Shown: positions 15,569 to 23,458 of the stretch, piece after piece | Layout: the number at the start of each line of letters is the position of its first letter | Position numbering within the stretch: position 1 is the first letter of the stretch | DNA from: Clostridia bacterium | GTDB lineage: Bacteria > Bacillota > Clostridia > Oscillospirales > CAG-272 | Direction of reading: 5' to 3' | DNA length: 32,964 bases | Assembly: GCA_017507905.1 (NCBI GenBank) | Contig: JAFWAA010000037.1 | Span: 1 to 32,964 of the forward strand | Translations under genes and position numbers: made by a program | The notes under the pieces: model-generated | Seen by the model: the letters and a program-made list of their open reading frames with translations, nothing else | The model's database searches: none | What the model was told of the DNA's origin: nothing

Positions 15569-17383
15569 TCAGTTGTATTCGTGATAGTAGTTTTCCTCAA
15601 CGCCGTCGAAGTAGATGGTTCCGCTTCCGGCAGAGGAAACAGAGGTGCCTGCCTCAAAGGTGCAATCGTTGAAGTTGCCCACGCTCCAGATATTGGTGTG
15701 GCCGTAATTGCCGTTATTCTTGAAGGTACAGCCGTTGAAGGTAACGCTCTCCAGCGTGCCCGCAAAGGCGTTGAAGCCCTCGAAGGTGCAGTTGTTGAAG
15801 ATGAAGGTCGCATCTCCTGCTCCGTCGATGTGGAAGCCGTACATGCTGTCGCCCGCGAAGGTGCAATTCTCAAAGACGGTCACGCCGCCATTGGCGTAGG
15901 AGTAACGCACACCGTTAGTCGTGCCCTCGAACCGCAGGTTCTTGAAGGTGGAGTTCTTGCCGAAGTTGCTGCCAAAGCCGGTAGCAACCGTGTCACCGCC
16001 GATAACGGTGTCACCCGTGCCAACGATGGTCACGCCGTCCTTGCTTGCCAGGGAGGGGAGAGAGAAATTGCCGCTCGGCAAAAGGATCTGACTGCCCGAG
16101 GTCGCATTCGTGATGGCGTTCTTCAGGCCTGCGTTGTCCTGCATGAAGAAAATGGCCGAGCCGTCCACGGTAACGGGCGTGCTGAGCGAATCTCCCTTCT
16201 TCAGACGAACGAGGGCGCTGTACTGATCGTTGATCACCGAGTTGTTTACGGTGACCGATGCGGGAGCGAGAGAGGAATCGATCTCAATGGCGGCCGTCCA
16301 TTCCCCACTGCTTGTGTAGGCCTTAGAGTAGGCGGTGAAGCGGCAGCTCTCGACCGTTACGTTGCAGACCTCGGTGTCGCTCTCCTGGTAGACGAGGATC
16401 GCCTTGCCGTTTGCACCGATGAAATCGCAGTCCTCAAAGAGGACGGTATCGCTGCCGTAGGTCCAGATATAGTCGCCCGAGAGCATGAAGGTACAGCCGC
16501 GGAAGGCAACGCTGTCGGCATAGAGCGTGATACGGTTGTAGATCGTGCAATCGGTATAGGTGACCTCGGAGGCGTGCTGATAGCCGATATAATCCTGATT
16601 GATGCCCTTGATCGCAAGCTCCTCAAGGTGCAGAGTCGAGCCGCTCATGTTCTGCACACGCGTGCAATCGATCACCGTGCCGTCGCCGTAGCCGCGGAAG
16701 GTGAGGGTTCTGTTCTGCAGATCGGGAAGCGCGTAATCTCCGTAGCCCAGCTGGATCACGTCGCCGTCCTGCGCCACCTGCATGGCGTCATCAAGGCTTT
16801 CGTAGTAGGTGTCGCCGATCCAGGCCACGCCCTCGGCGTTGCCCTGAACCGCCTCTACCGTGATCACCACGGTCGCACTCTTGCCCTGGTACTCGTTCCC
16901 TGCCTCCTTGGGAAGCTCAATGGAAACGGGAAGCGTGATCGCTTCACCAATGGCAAGATCGCTCCAGGTGGTGGTATAGGGAATGGTGTTGGCATAGCTC
17001 TCCCCTGCCCGACCGACAAGGCCTCCGGCAAGACCGCCGAGGACCGTCATCTTGATGCGGTAGGAGGAGGAAACGTTGCTGTTGTTTTCGATCATGACGT
17101 TGAAGGTGACCTTGTCACCGGGAGTCACCTTGTCAAGCACGAGTGCCTTCTCGGAGGTGAAGGACGCCGTACCGCCGTTTGCAAAGCTGCCTGCGGTGGC
17201 AGTCTCCTCGCCCATCGAGTAGGTCAGAAGTCCGTCAAGCGTGGCCTCCACGTCCACCTTTCCCGCGGTAACGGCAACGCTGACCTCGGTCGAGTCGGTA
17301 AAGAGGGCAAAGGTGGACCCTGCGATCAGGCTTGAGCAAAGCGCGATCGCCAGGACCGAAGAAAGAATTATTCTTTTTTTCAT
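15569..17383 (-). CDS. SipW-dependent-type surface protein: TasA-like N-terminus plus beta-helix domain
   Basis: A 604-aa secreted protein. ATG 17383 is set by AAGGAG 8 bp upstream; a TTG two codons earlier is too close to that site. The leader (MKKRIILSSVLAIAL..., then IAGSTFALFTDSTE) is the SipW-type signal peptide seen in TasA/CalY, followed by VTAGKVDVEATL, the usual first strand of those fibre proteins. Residues ~40-185 form a TasA-like beta domain including ENNSNVSSSYRIKMTV. From about 195 it becomes a right-handed parallel beta-helix with recurring NCTF/DCTF/GCTF turns (for example VTFNGCTFKNNG). No wall-anchor motif is seen. It is last in the SipW operon, so it is the probable main cargo, perhaps a matrix or surface fibre protein with a carbohydrate- or host-facing helix. 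Confidence 0.85.
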   Translation of the reverse strand: MKKRIILSSVLAIALCSSLIAGSTFALFTDSTEVSVAVTAGKVDVEATLDGLLTYSMGEETATAGSFANGGTASFTSEKALVLDKVTPGDKVTFNVMIENNSNVSSSYRIKMTVLGGLAGGLVGRAGESYANTIPYTTTWSDLAIGEAITLPVSIELPKEAGNEYQGKSATVVITVEAVQGNAEGVAWIGDTYYESLDDAMQVAQDGDVIQLGYGDYALPDLQNRTLTFRGYGDGTVIDCTRVQNMSGSTLHLEELAIKGINQDYIGYQHASEVTYTDCTIYNRITLYADSVAFRGCTFMLSGDYIWTYGSDTVLFEDCDFIGANGKAILVYQESDTEVCNVTVESCRFTAYSKAYTSSGEWTAAIEIDSSLAPASVTVNNSVINDQYSALVRLKKGDSLSTPVTVDGSAIFFMQDNAGLKNAITNATSGSQILLPSGNFSLPSLASKDGVTIVGTGDTVIGGDTVATGFGSNFGKNSTFKNLRFEGTTNGVRYSYANGGVTVFENCTFAGDSMYGFHIDGAGDATFIFNNCTFEGFNAFAGTLESVTFNGCTFKNNGNYGHTNIWSVGNFNDCTFEAGTSVSSAGSGTIYFDGVEENYYHEYN

Positions 17384-17424
17384 TCTCAATTCTCCTTATT
17401 CTGAAGTTCGTTACGGGCATCGAA

Positions 17425-17456
17425 AAGCCGCCGCCAAGGCCCGCACCCGACGGCTT
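17425..17456 (-). terminator. Possible attenuator between the two SipW cargos
   Basis: AAGCCG/CGGCTT (17451-17456 with 17425-17430 read on the minus strand) closes a GC-rich hairpin followed by TTTTCG. It is weak and may only modulate expression of the large cargo. Confidence 0.3.
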
Positions 17457-17475
17457 GGACAGACCGTGAAGAGAC

Positions 17476-18111
17476 TTATTCCTCCGTGGCCTGTACGGCG
17501 GAAACGACGAGATCAAAGAGCACTTTCTGCCCCTGTGCCTCGTTGTTGCTTGCCTTATCGGCAAACTCTACGCGAACGGTAAGGTTCTGCTCCTCGTGCT
17601 GAGGGCTGACCCGTCCCACGTGAATCTGCCGGTCCACGAGATCGCGCAGGCAGACGCCGTCAATCAAGAGGCTTCCGTCCGACGCGGTAAGCGTGACCAG
17701 AAGCTGGTCGGCAAGTGCCACGTCCGAGGGCTGAAGCAGCTTGATCTCCACGAAGGAATCAAAGGCGACGTATGCCCCCTCTGCTCTCCCGATCCTGAGC
17801 GCGGCCTCAAAATAAGACCCCGGAACCACTTGCATGGCCTCACCCTCGGCAAAGCCGAAGATGCTTTCGGTCGTGGAATCGGTAAAGGCCTTGGGCCCGT
17901 CGTCGCTCACGCGGCGCAGATACCCCGTCGTCTCGTCCAGAAGCGTGTACTCCAGATGCGTTCTCGTCAGCGTAAGGTCAAGCGTTCCCGATTGCAGATG
18001 GTTGCGCACCGAGGCGCGGTCGCTGTAAAGCGCGTAGGTGCCGCCAAGGATCAGACAAACGCAAAGCAAAAGACCTGCCAGAGAAAGCAGAGCTGTCCGT
18101 TGTTTCTTCAT
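17476..18111 (-). CDS. SipW-dependent-type small exported protein
   Basis: A 211-aa protein. The start at 18111 follows AAGGAGG; a longer frame to 18195 is rejected. Residues 1-30 are a SipW-type leader (LAGLLLCVCLILGGTYALYSDRAS), and QSGTLDLTL follows as in TasA/CalY proteins. The rest is a compact domain with SYFEAALRIGRAEGAYVAFDSFVEIKLL and VRVEFADKASNNEAQGQ, consistent with the Ig-like or jelly-roll fold of that family. No anchoring motif is visible. It sits between the 61-aa membrane protein and the large beta-helix cargo. A role as minor pilin-like or assembly-initiating subunit (as TapA is for TasA) is an inference. Confidence 0.8.
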   Translation of the reverse strand: MKKQRTALLSLAGLLLCVCLILGGTYALYSDRASVRNHLQSGTLDLTLTRTHLEYTLLDETTGYLRRVSDDGPKAFTDSTTESIFGFAEGEAMQVVPGSYFEAALRIGRAEGAYVAFDSFVEIKLLQPSDVALADQLLVTLTASDGSLLIDGVCLRDLVDRQIHVGRVSPQHEEQNLTVRVEFADKASNNEAQGQKVLFDLVVSAVQATEE

Positions 18112-18191
18112 CCTGTTTTTCCTCCTTTCTTTCGGTTTCTCAGAGCATCTATTGACACGGCAAGGGCATACCAAGGCACACCCCTCCGCGG

Positions 18192-18377
18192 TCAATCCGC
18201 ACGGTCTCGTTCGGAGTCCTCCGAGGACTTCCCTTTCCCCTCGGCAGAGCCGAGGTCCTTTTTCGCCCTCTCCTCAAGGGCGCGTCTCTCAAAAAGAAGA
18301 TCCAGCAGCACGCAGACAACCGAGGACAGGACCAGGATCACGGAAAAGGCAAGATAGGAATGGATCAGCAGCTGCAT
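18192..18377 (-). CDS. Small single-pass membrane protein, 61 aa
   Basis: ATG 18377 lies two bases after the signal peptidase stop, so translation is probably coupled. The protein starts MQLLIHSYLAFSVILVL, contains one hydrophobic segment (about 2-27) and ends in a highly charged tail with ERRALEERAKK and repeated Ser, Glu, Asp and Lys. It has no recognised domain. Its place between SipW and the first cargo argues for a helper role, though this is not shown by sequence. Confidence 0.65.
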   Translation of the reverse strand: MQLLIHSYLAFSVILVLSSVVCVLLDLLFERRALEERAKKDLGSAEGKGKSSEDSERDRAD

Positions 18378-18379
18378 AT

Positions 18380-19123
18380 TCACGTCCCTTCCTTTCCGTT
18401 CTCCCCCGCCCACTCAAGGCGGGCAAGCTTGCGCCGAAGTTCCTCCAGCTCCCGCTCGCGCTCTGCGGCCTCCTCCTGCGCTCGCCTTCTGCGTTCGCCC
18501 TGCAAAAGAGACACGATGCGCAGGATCTCCAAAACGATCACGATCAGCGAGGGCAGGATCACCAGAAGCACAAGCCCCACGGGGCGACGAAGGAGACTAA
18601 GCAAAAGACCTGCAAGATAGCTTTTTCCCACTACCCTTCCCAAAACGAAATTGGGGCTGTTGGTGTCAGCGGTATGAATGATCTGCGTCATCAGCCCCTC
18701 GCCGTCCGCCCGATTGTCGCCCGCAAGCGTGATGCAATAGCCCTCCTCCTCGCGCTCGATGGAGAGAATGCGGTGGGTGACGGTGACCTGCGTGGTATAC
18801 AGATAGCGGAAGGTCAGAACGTCCCCCACGCGCAAGGCGGCGTACCACTCCTCGGCCTCTTCGCGATCCTCGGGAACCGTCCGCACCAGGATCAGCGAGC
18901 GCGCGGGAATGCTCCCGATGCGAAACGCGCTGACGTCGGTCTTATCGCAGGCCGCCATCGAATCGGTGGTGACCAGGCGAAGCTGATACCCAAGCACCGT
19001 TACCGTTCCGTCGCGGTCCCTGCCGGCAAGAGCGGTCAGTAGCACACCGATTGCCAAAAGGCCCAAAACGGTGAACAGCAGCACGTTTCCCAGAATGGAG
19101 AGCAGCTTTTTTCTGTTTTTCAT
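18380..19123 (-). CDS. sipW: SipW-type signal peptidase I
   Basis: A 247-aa signal peptidase of the archaeal/ER type found in Gram-positive bacteria. ATG 19123 fits GAAGGA at ten bases; a GTG three codons earlier is too close to that site. After an N-terminal membrane segment, Ser55 lies in VTTDSMAA (nucleophile) and His117 in VTHRIL replaces the lysine of ordinary bacterial enzymes, the diagnostic SipW change. The box GDNRADGEG (Asp136) follows. A second membrane segment (about 170-210) is followed by a long charged helix with ERERELEELRRKLARLE, which is likely a cytoplasmic coiled coil. It should cleave the leaders of the two downstream cargos. Confidence 0.9.
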   Translation of the reverse strand: MKNRKKLLSILGNVLLFTVLGLLAIGVLLTALAGRDRDGTVTVLGYQLRLVTTDSMAACDKTDVSAFRIGSIPARSLILVRTVPEDREEAEEWYAALRVGDVLTFRYLYTTQVTVTHRILSIEREEEGYCITLAGDNRADGEGLMTQIIHTADTNSPNFVLGRVVGKSYLAGLLLSLLRRPVGLVLLVILPSLIVIVLEILRIVSLLQGERRRRAQEEAAERERELEELRRKLARLEWAGENGKEGT

Positions 19124-19163
19124 GTATTTCACGTCCTTCTCTGTGATGTCGTTTTGGGATCGG

Positions 19164-19334
19164 TCAGCGACCGAACAGCGGTCGGCTCACGGCAAAGCAG
19201 GAAAGCGTCCGCGCAGGATCGCCAAGCGCCTGCATTCGCCAAAGCAAATACAAAGAAAGAACCAGACCGGTCACAATCATCAGGCAAAGTGCAATAGTCA
19301 TCACGGTCACGATCCAATGCCAGGTGCGTTTCAT
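19164..19334 (-). CDS. Small membrane protein at the head of the SipW locus, 56 aa
   Basis: ATG 19334 has an excellent AAGGAGGGG site. The protein begins MKRTWHWIVTVMTIALCL, has one membrane segment (about 7-33) with LVLSLYLLWRM, and ends SRPLFGR. It stops 40 bp before the signal peptidase start, on the same strand. It is hidden in another frame from the longer 76-residue open frame over the same bases, which lacks such a start site. No family is recognised. Confidence 0.65.
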   Translation of the reverse strand: MKRTWHWIVTVMTIALCLMIVTGLVLSLYLLWRMQALGDPARTLSCFAVSRPLFGR

Positions 19335-19436
19335 TCTGCCCCTCCTTGTCCAAAATCACTGCAGTCTTCCCTCCACGTCGGGACGGCGCAGTCCCTGTAT
19401 GATATATATGCGGCCGATTTCCAAAATATTCCAGTC

Positions 19437-19485
19437 AAAAAAAAAAAAAAAAGAGACCGTCTCGCCCCGAAGGGGAGACGGTCTC
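19437..19485 (-). terminator. Terminator of the oxidoreductase gene
   Basis: On the minus strand a stem of GAGACCGTCT with AGACGGTCTC, plus an inner CCCC/GGGG and a TTCG loop, runs into 16 consecutive T. It lies 16 bp past the stop codon and separates the oxidoreductase from the SipW locus. Confidence 0.92.
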
Positions 19486-19501
19486 GGTCGGTATTCGGTA
19501 A

Positions 19502-20554
19502 TCAGCCCTCGACCTTGACGGGAAGGCCGAGCTTGTCAGAGAGGAATGCAGCCTCCATGACCTTCATCACGCGCATCATCTGCTCGTGCGTGACGATCTG
19601 CGGCTCAACGCCGTCGATGGCGCGGCAGAAATTGCGGTAGTAATCATGCACGTCGGAAGTAGGAAGACTGATCTTGCTCTCGGTGATCGTCTTGTCATCG
19701 CGAGGTGCCATGGTCTTGGTCAGGCCTGCGGCGGTCACCACGGGAACAACGTCCTTCTCAGACCAGTTCTTGCAGGAAACGATGTTGCAATCGTCACTCC
19801 AGTTGCGCATACGCGCCGTTCCGTTTGTGCCCAAAATGTACCAGCGGTTCATGGAGATAAAGTTGGAGGTTCCCACCTCAACGCGAACGGTCAGCTCCTT
19901 CTCAAAATACATATCCAGCTTAAAGCCGTCGTCTACCTCGTAGTTGGTCACGTGATCGCAGCGGCAGTAGAGCTCTTCCAGCTTTCTGTCTCCGACGATC
20001 TGCAGGATCTGGTCGATCAGATGCACGCCCCAGTCCAGGATCATTCCACCGCCGTGCTCCTTTTTGCCTCTCCAGTCACCGGGAATGCCGCGCGATCCAT
20101 GCACGCGGGACTCGATGCAGAAGACGTCGCCAAGCTCGCCCGATTCGAAGATCTGCTTGGCCATCAGGAAATCAGCGTCCCAACGGCGGTTCTGGTGCAC
20201 GGAGAAAACTCTTCCCGTCTCCTTGGAGCAGGCGATCATCTGGGCAAGCTCGTCGCTGTTCATGGCGACAGGCTTCTCGGAGATCACGTTCTTGCCCGCA
20301 CGCATTGCCTGAACGGACAGGGGAAGATGACTGTCGTTGGGAACGGCAACGGTGACGATCTCAACGGTAGGATCTGCCAGAAGATCCTCATAGGAGCTGT
20401 ATACGTGAATGCCCTTCTCCTGCGCGGCAGCACGCCGCTCTTCCTTAATATCCCAAATGCCGGCCAGCTCGACCACGTCGCTGGATTGAATGCATCTTCT
20501 ATGCCAGCCGCCCATGCCGCCGTAACCGACGATTGCTACTCTTTTCTTTGCCAT
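19502..20554 (-). CDS. Gfo/Idh/MocA-family oxidoreductase
   Basis: A 350-aa NAD(P)-dependent dehydrogenase. ATG 20554 has AAGGA at a good distance; the long upstream extension to 20749 crosses the promoter and is rejected. The N-terminal Rossmann fold shows VAIVGYGGMGGWH, and VISEKPVAMN holds the conserved Glu-Lys-Pro of the family. The C-terminal domain has DWGVHLIDQIL with the usual catalytic His. Members oxidise or reduce sugars, inositols and related polyols; the substrate is not readable here. It has its own promoter and terminator and stands alone. Confidence 0.9.
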   Translation of the reverse strand: MAKKRVAIVGYGGMGGWHRRCIQSSDVVELAGIWDIKEERRAAAQEKGIHVYSSYEDLLADPTVEIVTVAVPNDSHLPLSVQAMRAGKNVISEKPVAMNSDELAQMIACSKETGRVFSVHQNRRWDADFLMAKQIFESGELGDVFCIESRVHGSRGIPGDWRGKKEHGGGMILDWGVHLIDQILQIVGDRKLEELYCRCDHVTNYEVDDGFKLDMYFEKELTVRVEVGTSNFISMNRWYILGTNGTARMRNWSDDCNIVSCKNWSEKDVVPVVTAAGLTKTMAPRDDKTITESKISLPTSDVHDYYRNFCRAIDGVEPQIVTHEQMMRVMKVMEAAFLSDKLGLPVKVEG

Positions 20555-20590
20555 TTGTCCTTCCATCCTTTCCGAATGTATTACAGGGAC

Positions 20591-20619
20591 AGTATAACCC
20601 AAAATTCCCTTTCTTGCAA
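20591..20619 (-). promoter_or_regulatory. Promoter of the oxidoreductase gene
   Basis: TTGCAA (20619-20614), 17 bp, TATACT (20596-20591) on the minus strand, about 37 bp before the ATG. Confidence 0.65.
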
Positions 20620-20700
20620 GATACCATTTGCTCTTTTTTGGACAAATCTTGCTATAATTCCCTTTTTTTGTCTTTTTTAAGGAAAAATATTGCAAACCCC

Positions 20701-20729
20701 TTGCCAGGAAGGCAAAAATGCGGTATAAT
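20701..20729 (+). promoter_or_regulatory. Promoter of lepA
   Basis: TTGCCA (20701-20706), 17 bp, TATAAT (20724-20729), about 50 bp upstream of the lepA start codon. Confidence 0.75.
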
Positions 20730-20779
20730 AAAGGGTAACGCATCCGCAAATACCAAAGAAAAAGGACGGTTCAACGAAC

Positions 20780-22600
20780 GTGCAATCCTCCGACAGACAA
20801 AGCCGCATCCGCAACTTCTCCATTATTGCGCACATCGACCACGGAAAATCTACCCTGGCCGACCGCATTCTGGAAAGCACGCAAACGGTCTCCTCCCGCG
20901 AAATGGAAAATCAGCTCCTGGACAATATGGATCTGGAGCGCGAGCGCGGCATCACCATCAAGGCCCGCGCCGTAAAGCTGAATTATCGCGCCAAGGACGG
21001 AGAGACCTATACCTTTAATCTCATCGACACCCCCGGCCACGTGGACTTTAACTACGAGGTCTCCCGCTCGCTCAACGCCTGCGACGGAGCACTTCTGGTG
21101 GTGGACGCCACCCAAGGCATCGAGGCCCAGACCCTGGCCAACGCCTATCTCGCCGTGGACGCAAACCTTGAGATCATTCCCGTCATCAACAAGATCGACC
21201 TCCCCTCGGCCGACGTGGACAAATGCCGCATGGAGATCGAGGACATCATCGGCATCCCCGCAGAGGATTGCCCCGCCGTTTCGGCCAAGACGGGACTGAA
21301 TATCGAGGACGTTCTGGAGGCCGTGGTGCGCGATATTCCCGCCCCCGAGGGAGACGAGAACGCTCCCCTCAAGGCGCTGATCTTTGACTCCTACTACGAC
21401 AGCTATCTGGGCGTCGTGGTGAACGTCCGTCTCGTTGACGGCTCGGTCAGGAGCGGCGACCGCATTCAGCTGATGAGCACAGGCGCGATCTTTGACGTGG
21501 TGGACGTGGGCACCATGGAGCCCTTTGGCCTGTGCAAGTGCGATTGCCTGCGCGCAGGAGAGGTCGGCTACATCACCGCCTCCATCAAGAGCGTCAGCGA
21601 CACGCGCGTGGGCGACACCGTCACTCTGGCGTCCAATCCCACCAAGACCCCCCTGCCCGGCTTCAAGGCCGTGCAGCCCATGGTCTACGCGGGTATCTAT
21701 CCCGCCGACGGCGCACGCTACGGTGACCTGCGCGATGCACTCGAAAAGCTGCAGCTCAACGATGCGGCGCTCATCTTTGAGCCCGAGACCTCGATCGCGC
21801 TCGGCTTCGGCTTCCGCTGCGGCTTCCTTGGCCTTTTGCACATGGAGATCATCGAGGAGCGCCTGGAGCGTGAGTTCAATCTCGATCTGATCACCACCGC
21901 CCCGAGCGTTATCTATGAGATCAAAATGAAGGGCGGAGACCTCGTGCGCATCGACAACCCCTCCAATTACCCCTCTCCTGACGCCATCGAGGTAGCCTAC
22001 GAGCCCATGGTCAAGGCCAACGTGATCACGCCCGTGGAATACGTGGGCGGACTGATGGATCTCTGCCAGACGCGCCGCGGCGTGTTCATTGATATGAAGT
22101 ATCTCGATCCCACGCGCGTCGAGCTGCACTACGATCTCCCCCTCAACGAGATCATCTACGACTTCTTCGACGCCCTCAAGAGCCGCTCCCGCGGATACGC
22201 CTCCCTGGACTATGAAATGAAGGGCTACGCGCCCAGCAAGCTGGTCAAGCTGGATTTCCTGCTCAACGGCGAGCAGGTGGACGCACTCTCCTTCATCGTT
22301 CACGAGGAGAAGGCCTACGGGCGCGCACGCAGGATCGCAGAAAAGCTCAAGGACAACATTCCGCGTCAGCTCTTTGAGGTGCCGATCCAGGCCGCCATCG
22401 GAACCAAGGTCATCGCCAGAGAGACCGTAAAGGCCATGCGCAAGGACGTGCTGGCCAAGTGCTACGGCGGCGACATCACCCGAAAGAAGAAGCTTCTGGA
22501 AAAGCAGAAGGAAGGAAAAAAGAAGATGCGTCAGCTCGGATCGGTCCAGGTCTCCCCCGAGGCCTTTATGGCCGTCCTCAAGCTGGACGACGATCAATAA
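20780..22600 (+). CDS. lepA: Elongation factor 4 (LepA GTPase)
   Basis: A 606-aa translational GTPase that acts on ribosomes during translation and subunit biogenesis. The G motifs [17 protein letters not shown] and NKIDLP are intact, followed by domain II and the EF-G-like domains. The LepA-specific C-terminal region carries [24 protein letters not shown] and the basic [21 protein letters not shown]. The length is normal. The start is GTG 20780, followed by [15 protein letters not shown] as in the family; the nearest Shine-Dalgarno (AAAGGA) is about 13 bases away, so initiation may be weak. It is followed by a hairpin and a separate promoter for xpt. Confidence 0.95.
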   Translation: MQSSDRQSRIRNFSIIAHIDHGKSTLADRILESTQTVSSREMENQLLDNMDLERERGITIKARAVKLNYRAKDGETYTFNLIDTPGHVDFNYEVSRSLNACDGALLVVDATQGIEAQTLANAYLAVDANLEIIPVINKIDLPSADVDKCRMEIEDIIGIPAEDCPAVSAKTGLNIEDVLEAVVRDIPAPEGDENAPLKALIFDSYYDSYLGVVVNVRLVDGSVRSGDRIQLMSTGAIFDVVDVGTMEPFGLCKCDCLRAGEVGYITASIKSVSDTRVGDTVTLASNPTKTPLPGFKAVQPMVYAGIYPADGARYGDLRDALEKLQLNDAALIFEPETSIALGFGFRCGFLGLLHMEIIEERLEREFNLDLITTAPSVIYEIKMKGGDLVRIDNPSNYPSPDAIEVAYEPMVKANVITPVEYVGGLMDLCQTRRGVFIDMKYLDPTRVELHYDLPLNEIIYDFFDALKSRSRGYASLDYEMKGYAPSKLVKLDFLLNGEQVDALSFIVHEEKAYGRARRIAEKLKDNIPRQLFEVPIQAAIGTKVIARETVKAMRKDVLAKCYGGDITRKKKLLEKQKEGKKKMRQLGSVQVSPEAFMAVLKLDDDQ

Positions 22601-22610
22601 TCCACGCAAA

Positions 22611-22657
22611 AATGCGCTCTGCGAATGGGTCTTCCCGTCCGCGGAGCGCATTCTTTC
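22611..22657 (+). terminator. Probable lepA terminator
   Basis: AATGCGCTCTGCG (22611-22623) pairs with CGCGGAGCGCATT (22640-22652) apart from one mismatch, followed by a short CTTTC. The T-run is poor. The remaining 22660-22714 shows no gene. Confidence 0.55.
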
Positions 22658-22714
22658 GGCAAAATCACGGAAGAAGGCGGTCGAAGCAGGTGGATTTTTG
22701 TCTATTTGTATATA

Positions 22715-22743
22715 TTGATTTTTGTAAATTTTTGTTATATAAT
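22715..22743 (+). promoter_or_regulatory. Promoter of the xpt-nucleoside transport operon
   Basis: TTGATT (22715-22720), 17 bp, TATAAT (22738-22743). The leader is only about 60 nt, and in it the minus strand of 22756-22764 reads TCGAACTAT. This resembles half of the PurR box (CCGAACWWT) with one mismatch; that assignment is weak. Confidence 0.65.
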
Positions 22744-22809
22744 ATTTGTATATTCATAGTTCGACTGTTAGATCTCGTATTCCCAACGGCACAGGAGGAA
22801 AAAATCATC

Positions 22810-23382
22810 ATGGAGCTCTTGGAGAAGACCATCTCTAAAGAAGGTAAGATTCTTGACGGCGACATCCTGAAGGTGGACGGTTTTCTCAACCACCGTATGG
22901 ATGTGGATTTGCTGTGCAAGCTTGGGGAAGAATTCTATCGGTTATTCGCGGATTGCGGTGTAAACAAGATCCTGACCATTGAAGCCAGTGGTATCGGTAT
23001 CGCTTGTCTTACAGCGCAATTTTTTCATTGTCCCGTGCTGTTTGCCAAGAAAAGCAAGAGCAGCAACGTCGGAAGCGACCTGCTGGTCTCCCGTCTGCAT
23101 TCCTATACGCACAACACCGACCACGACGTGATCGTGTCCAAGCGCTATCTGGACGAAAATGACCGCGTGCTGATCATCGACGACTTTCTCGCCAACGGCT
23201 CTGCCCTGAACGCGCTGATCGACCTTTGCGGACAGGCAGGTGCTACGGTGGTGGGCGCCGGCATTGCCATCGAAAAGGTCTACCAGGGCGGCGGAGACCT
23301 GATCCGCTCCATGGGTGTGCGCGTGGAATCCCTTGCCCGCGTGGCCTCGATGAGCGTTGAGGACGGCATCCGCTTCTGCTGA
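22810..23382 (+). CDS. xpt: Xanthine phosphoribosyltransferase
   Basis: A 190-aa purine phosphoribosyltransferase converting xanthine (and possibly guanine) plus PRPP to the monophosphate, in the cytoplasm. The sequence follows Bacillus Xpt closely in pattern: MELLEKTISKEGKILDGDIL, FLNHRMDV, the SGIGIA region and the PRPP loop VLIIDDFLANGSAL. The ATG has an AGGAGG site; longer upstream frames run into lepA and are rejected. It is the first gene of a unit with a BMP-type nucleoside importer, which makes purine salvage the most likely role of the whole cluster. No purine riboswitch is seen in its short leader. Confidence 0.93.
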   Translation: MELLEKTISKEGKILDGDILKVDGFLNHRMDVDLLCKLGEEFYRLFADCGVNKILTIEASGIGIACLTAQFFHCPVLFAKKSKSSNVGSDLLVSRLHSYTHNTDHDVIVSKRYLDENDRVLIIDDFLANGSALNALIDLCGQAGATVVGAGIAIEKVYQGGGDLIRSMGVRVESLARVASMSVEDGIRFC

Positions 23383-23458
23383 GCCTTTCCCTTCCCAAAC
23401 CGATTTATCGGAGCCGTGCGCTCCCGTAAATAAAAAAACTTTTAGGAGGAACATGGAC

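Noticed and set aside
15518..17335. 605-residue plus-strand open frame
   Set aside because: It is the antisense shadow of the SipW-type beta-helix gene, has no ribosome binding site and no recognisable protein pattern.
19385..19440. Promoter for the SipW locus using TTGACT at the end of the T-run
   Set aside because: No acceptable -10 lies 16-18 bp downstream; TTGGAA with CATACA is the best alternative and is too weak to list.
20771..22651. 626-residue minus-strand open frame over lepA
   Set aside because: It lies opposite an unmistakable lepA gene; its composition (many Val, Gly, Asp, His) is typical of antisense of GC-biased codons.
22744..22809. Purine riboswitch ahead of xpt
   Set aside because: The leader is about 60 nt and lacks the conserved three-way junction of purine riboswitches.
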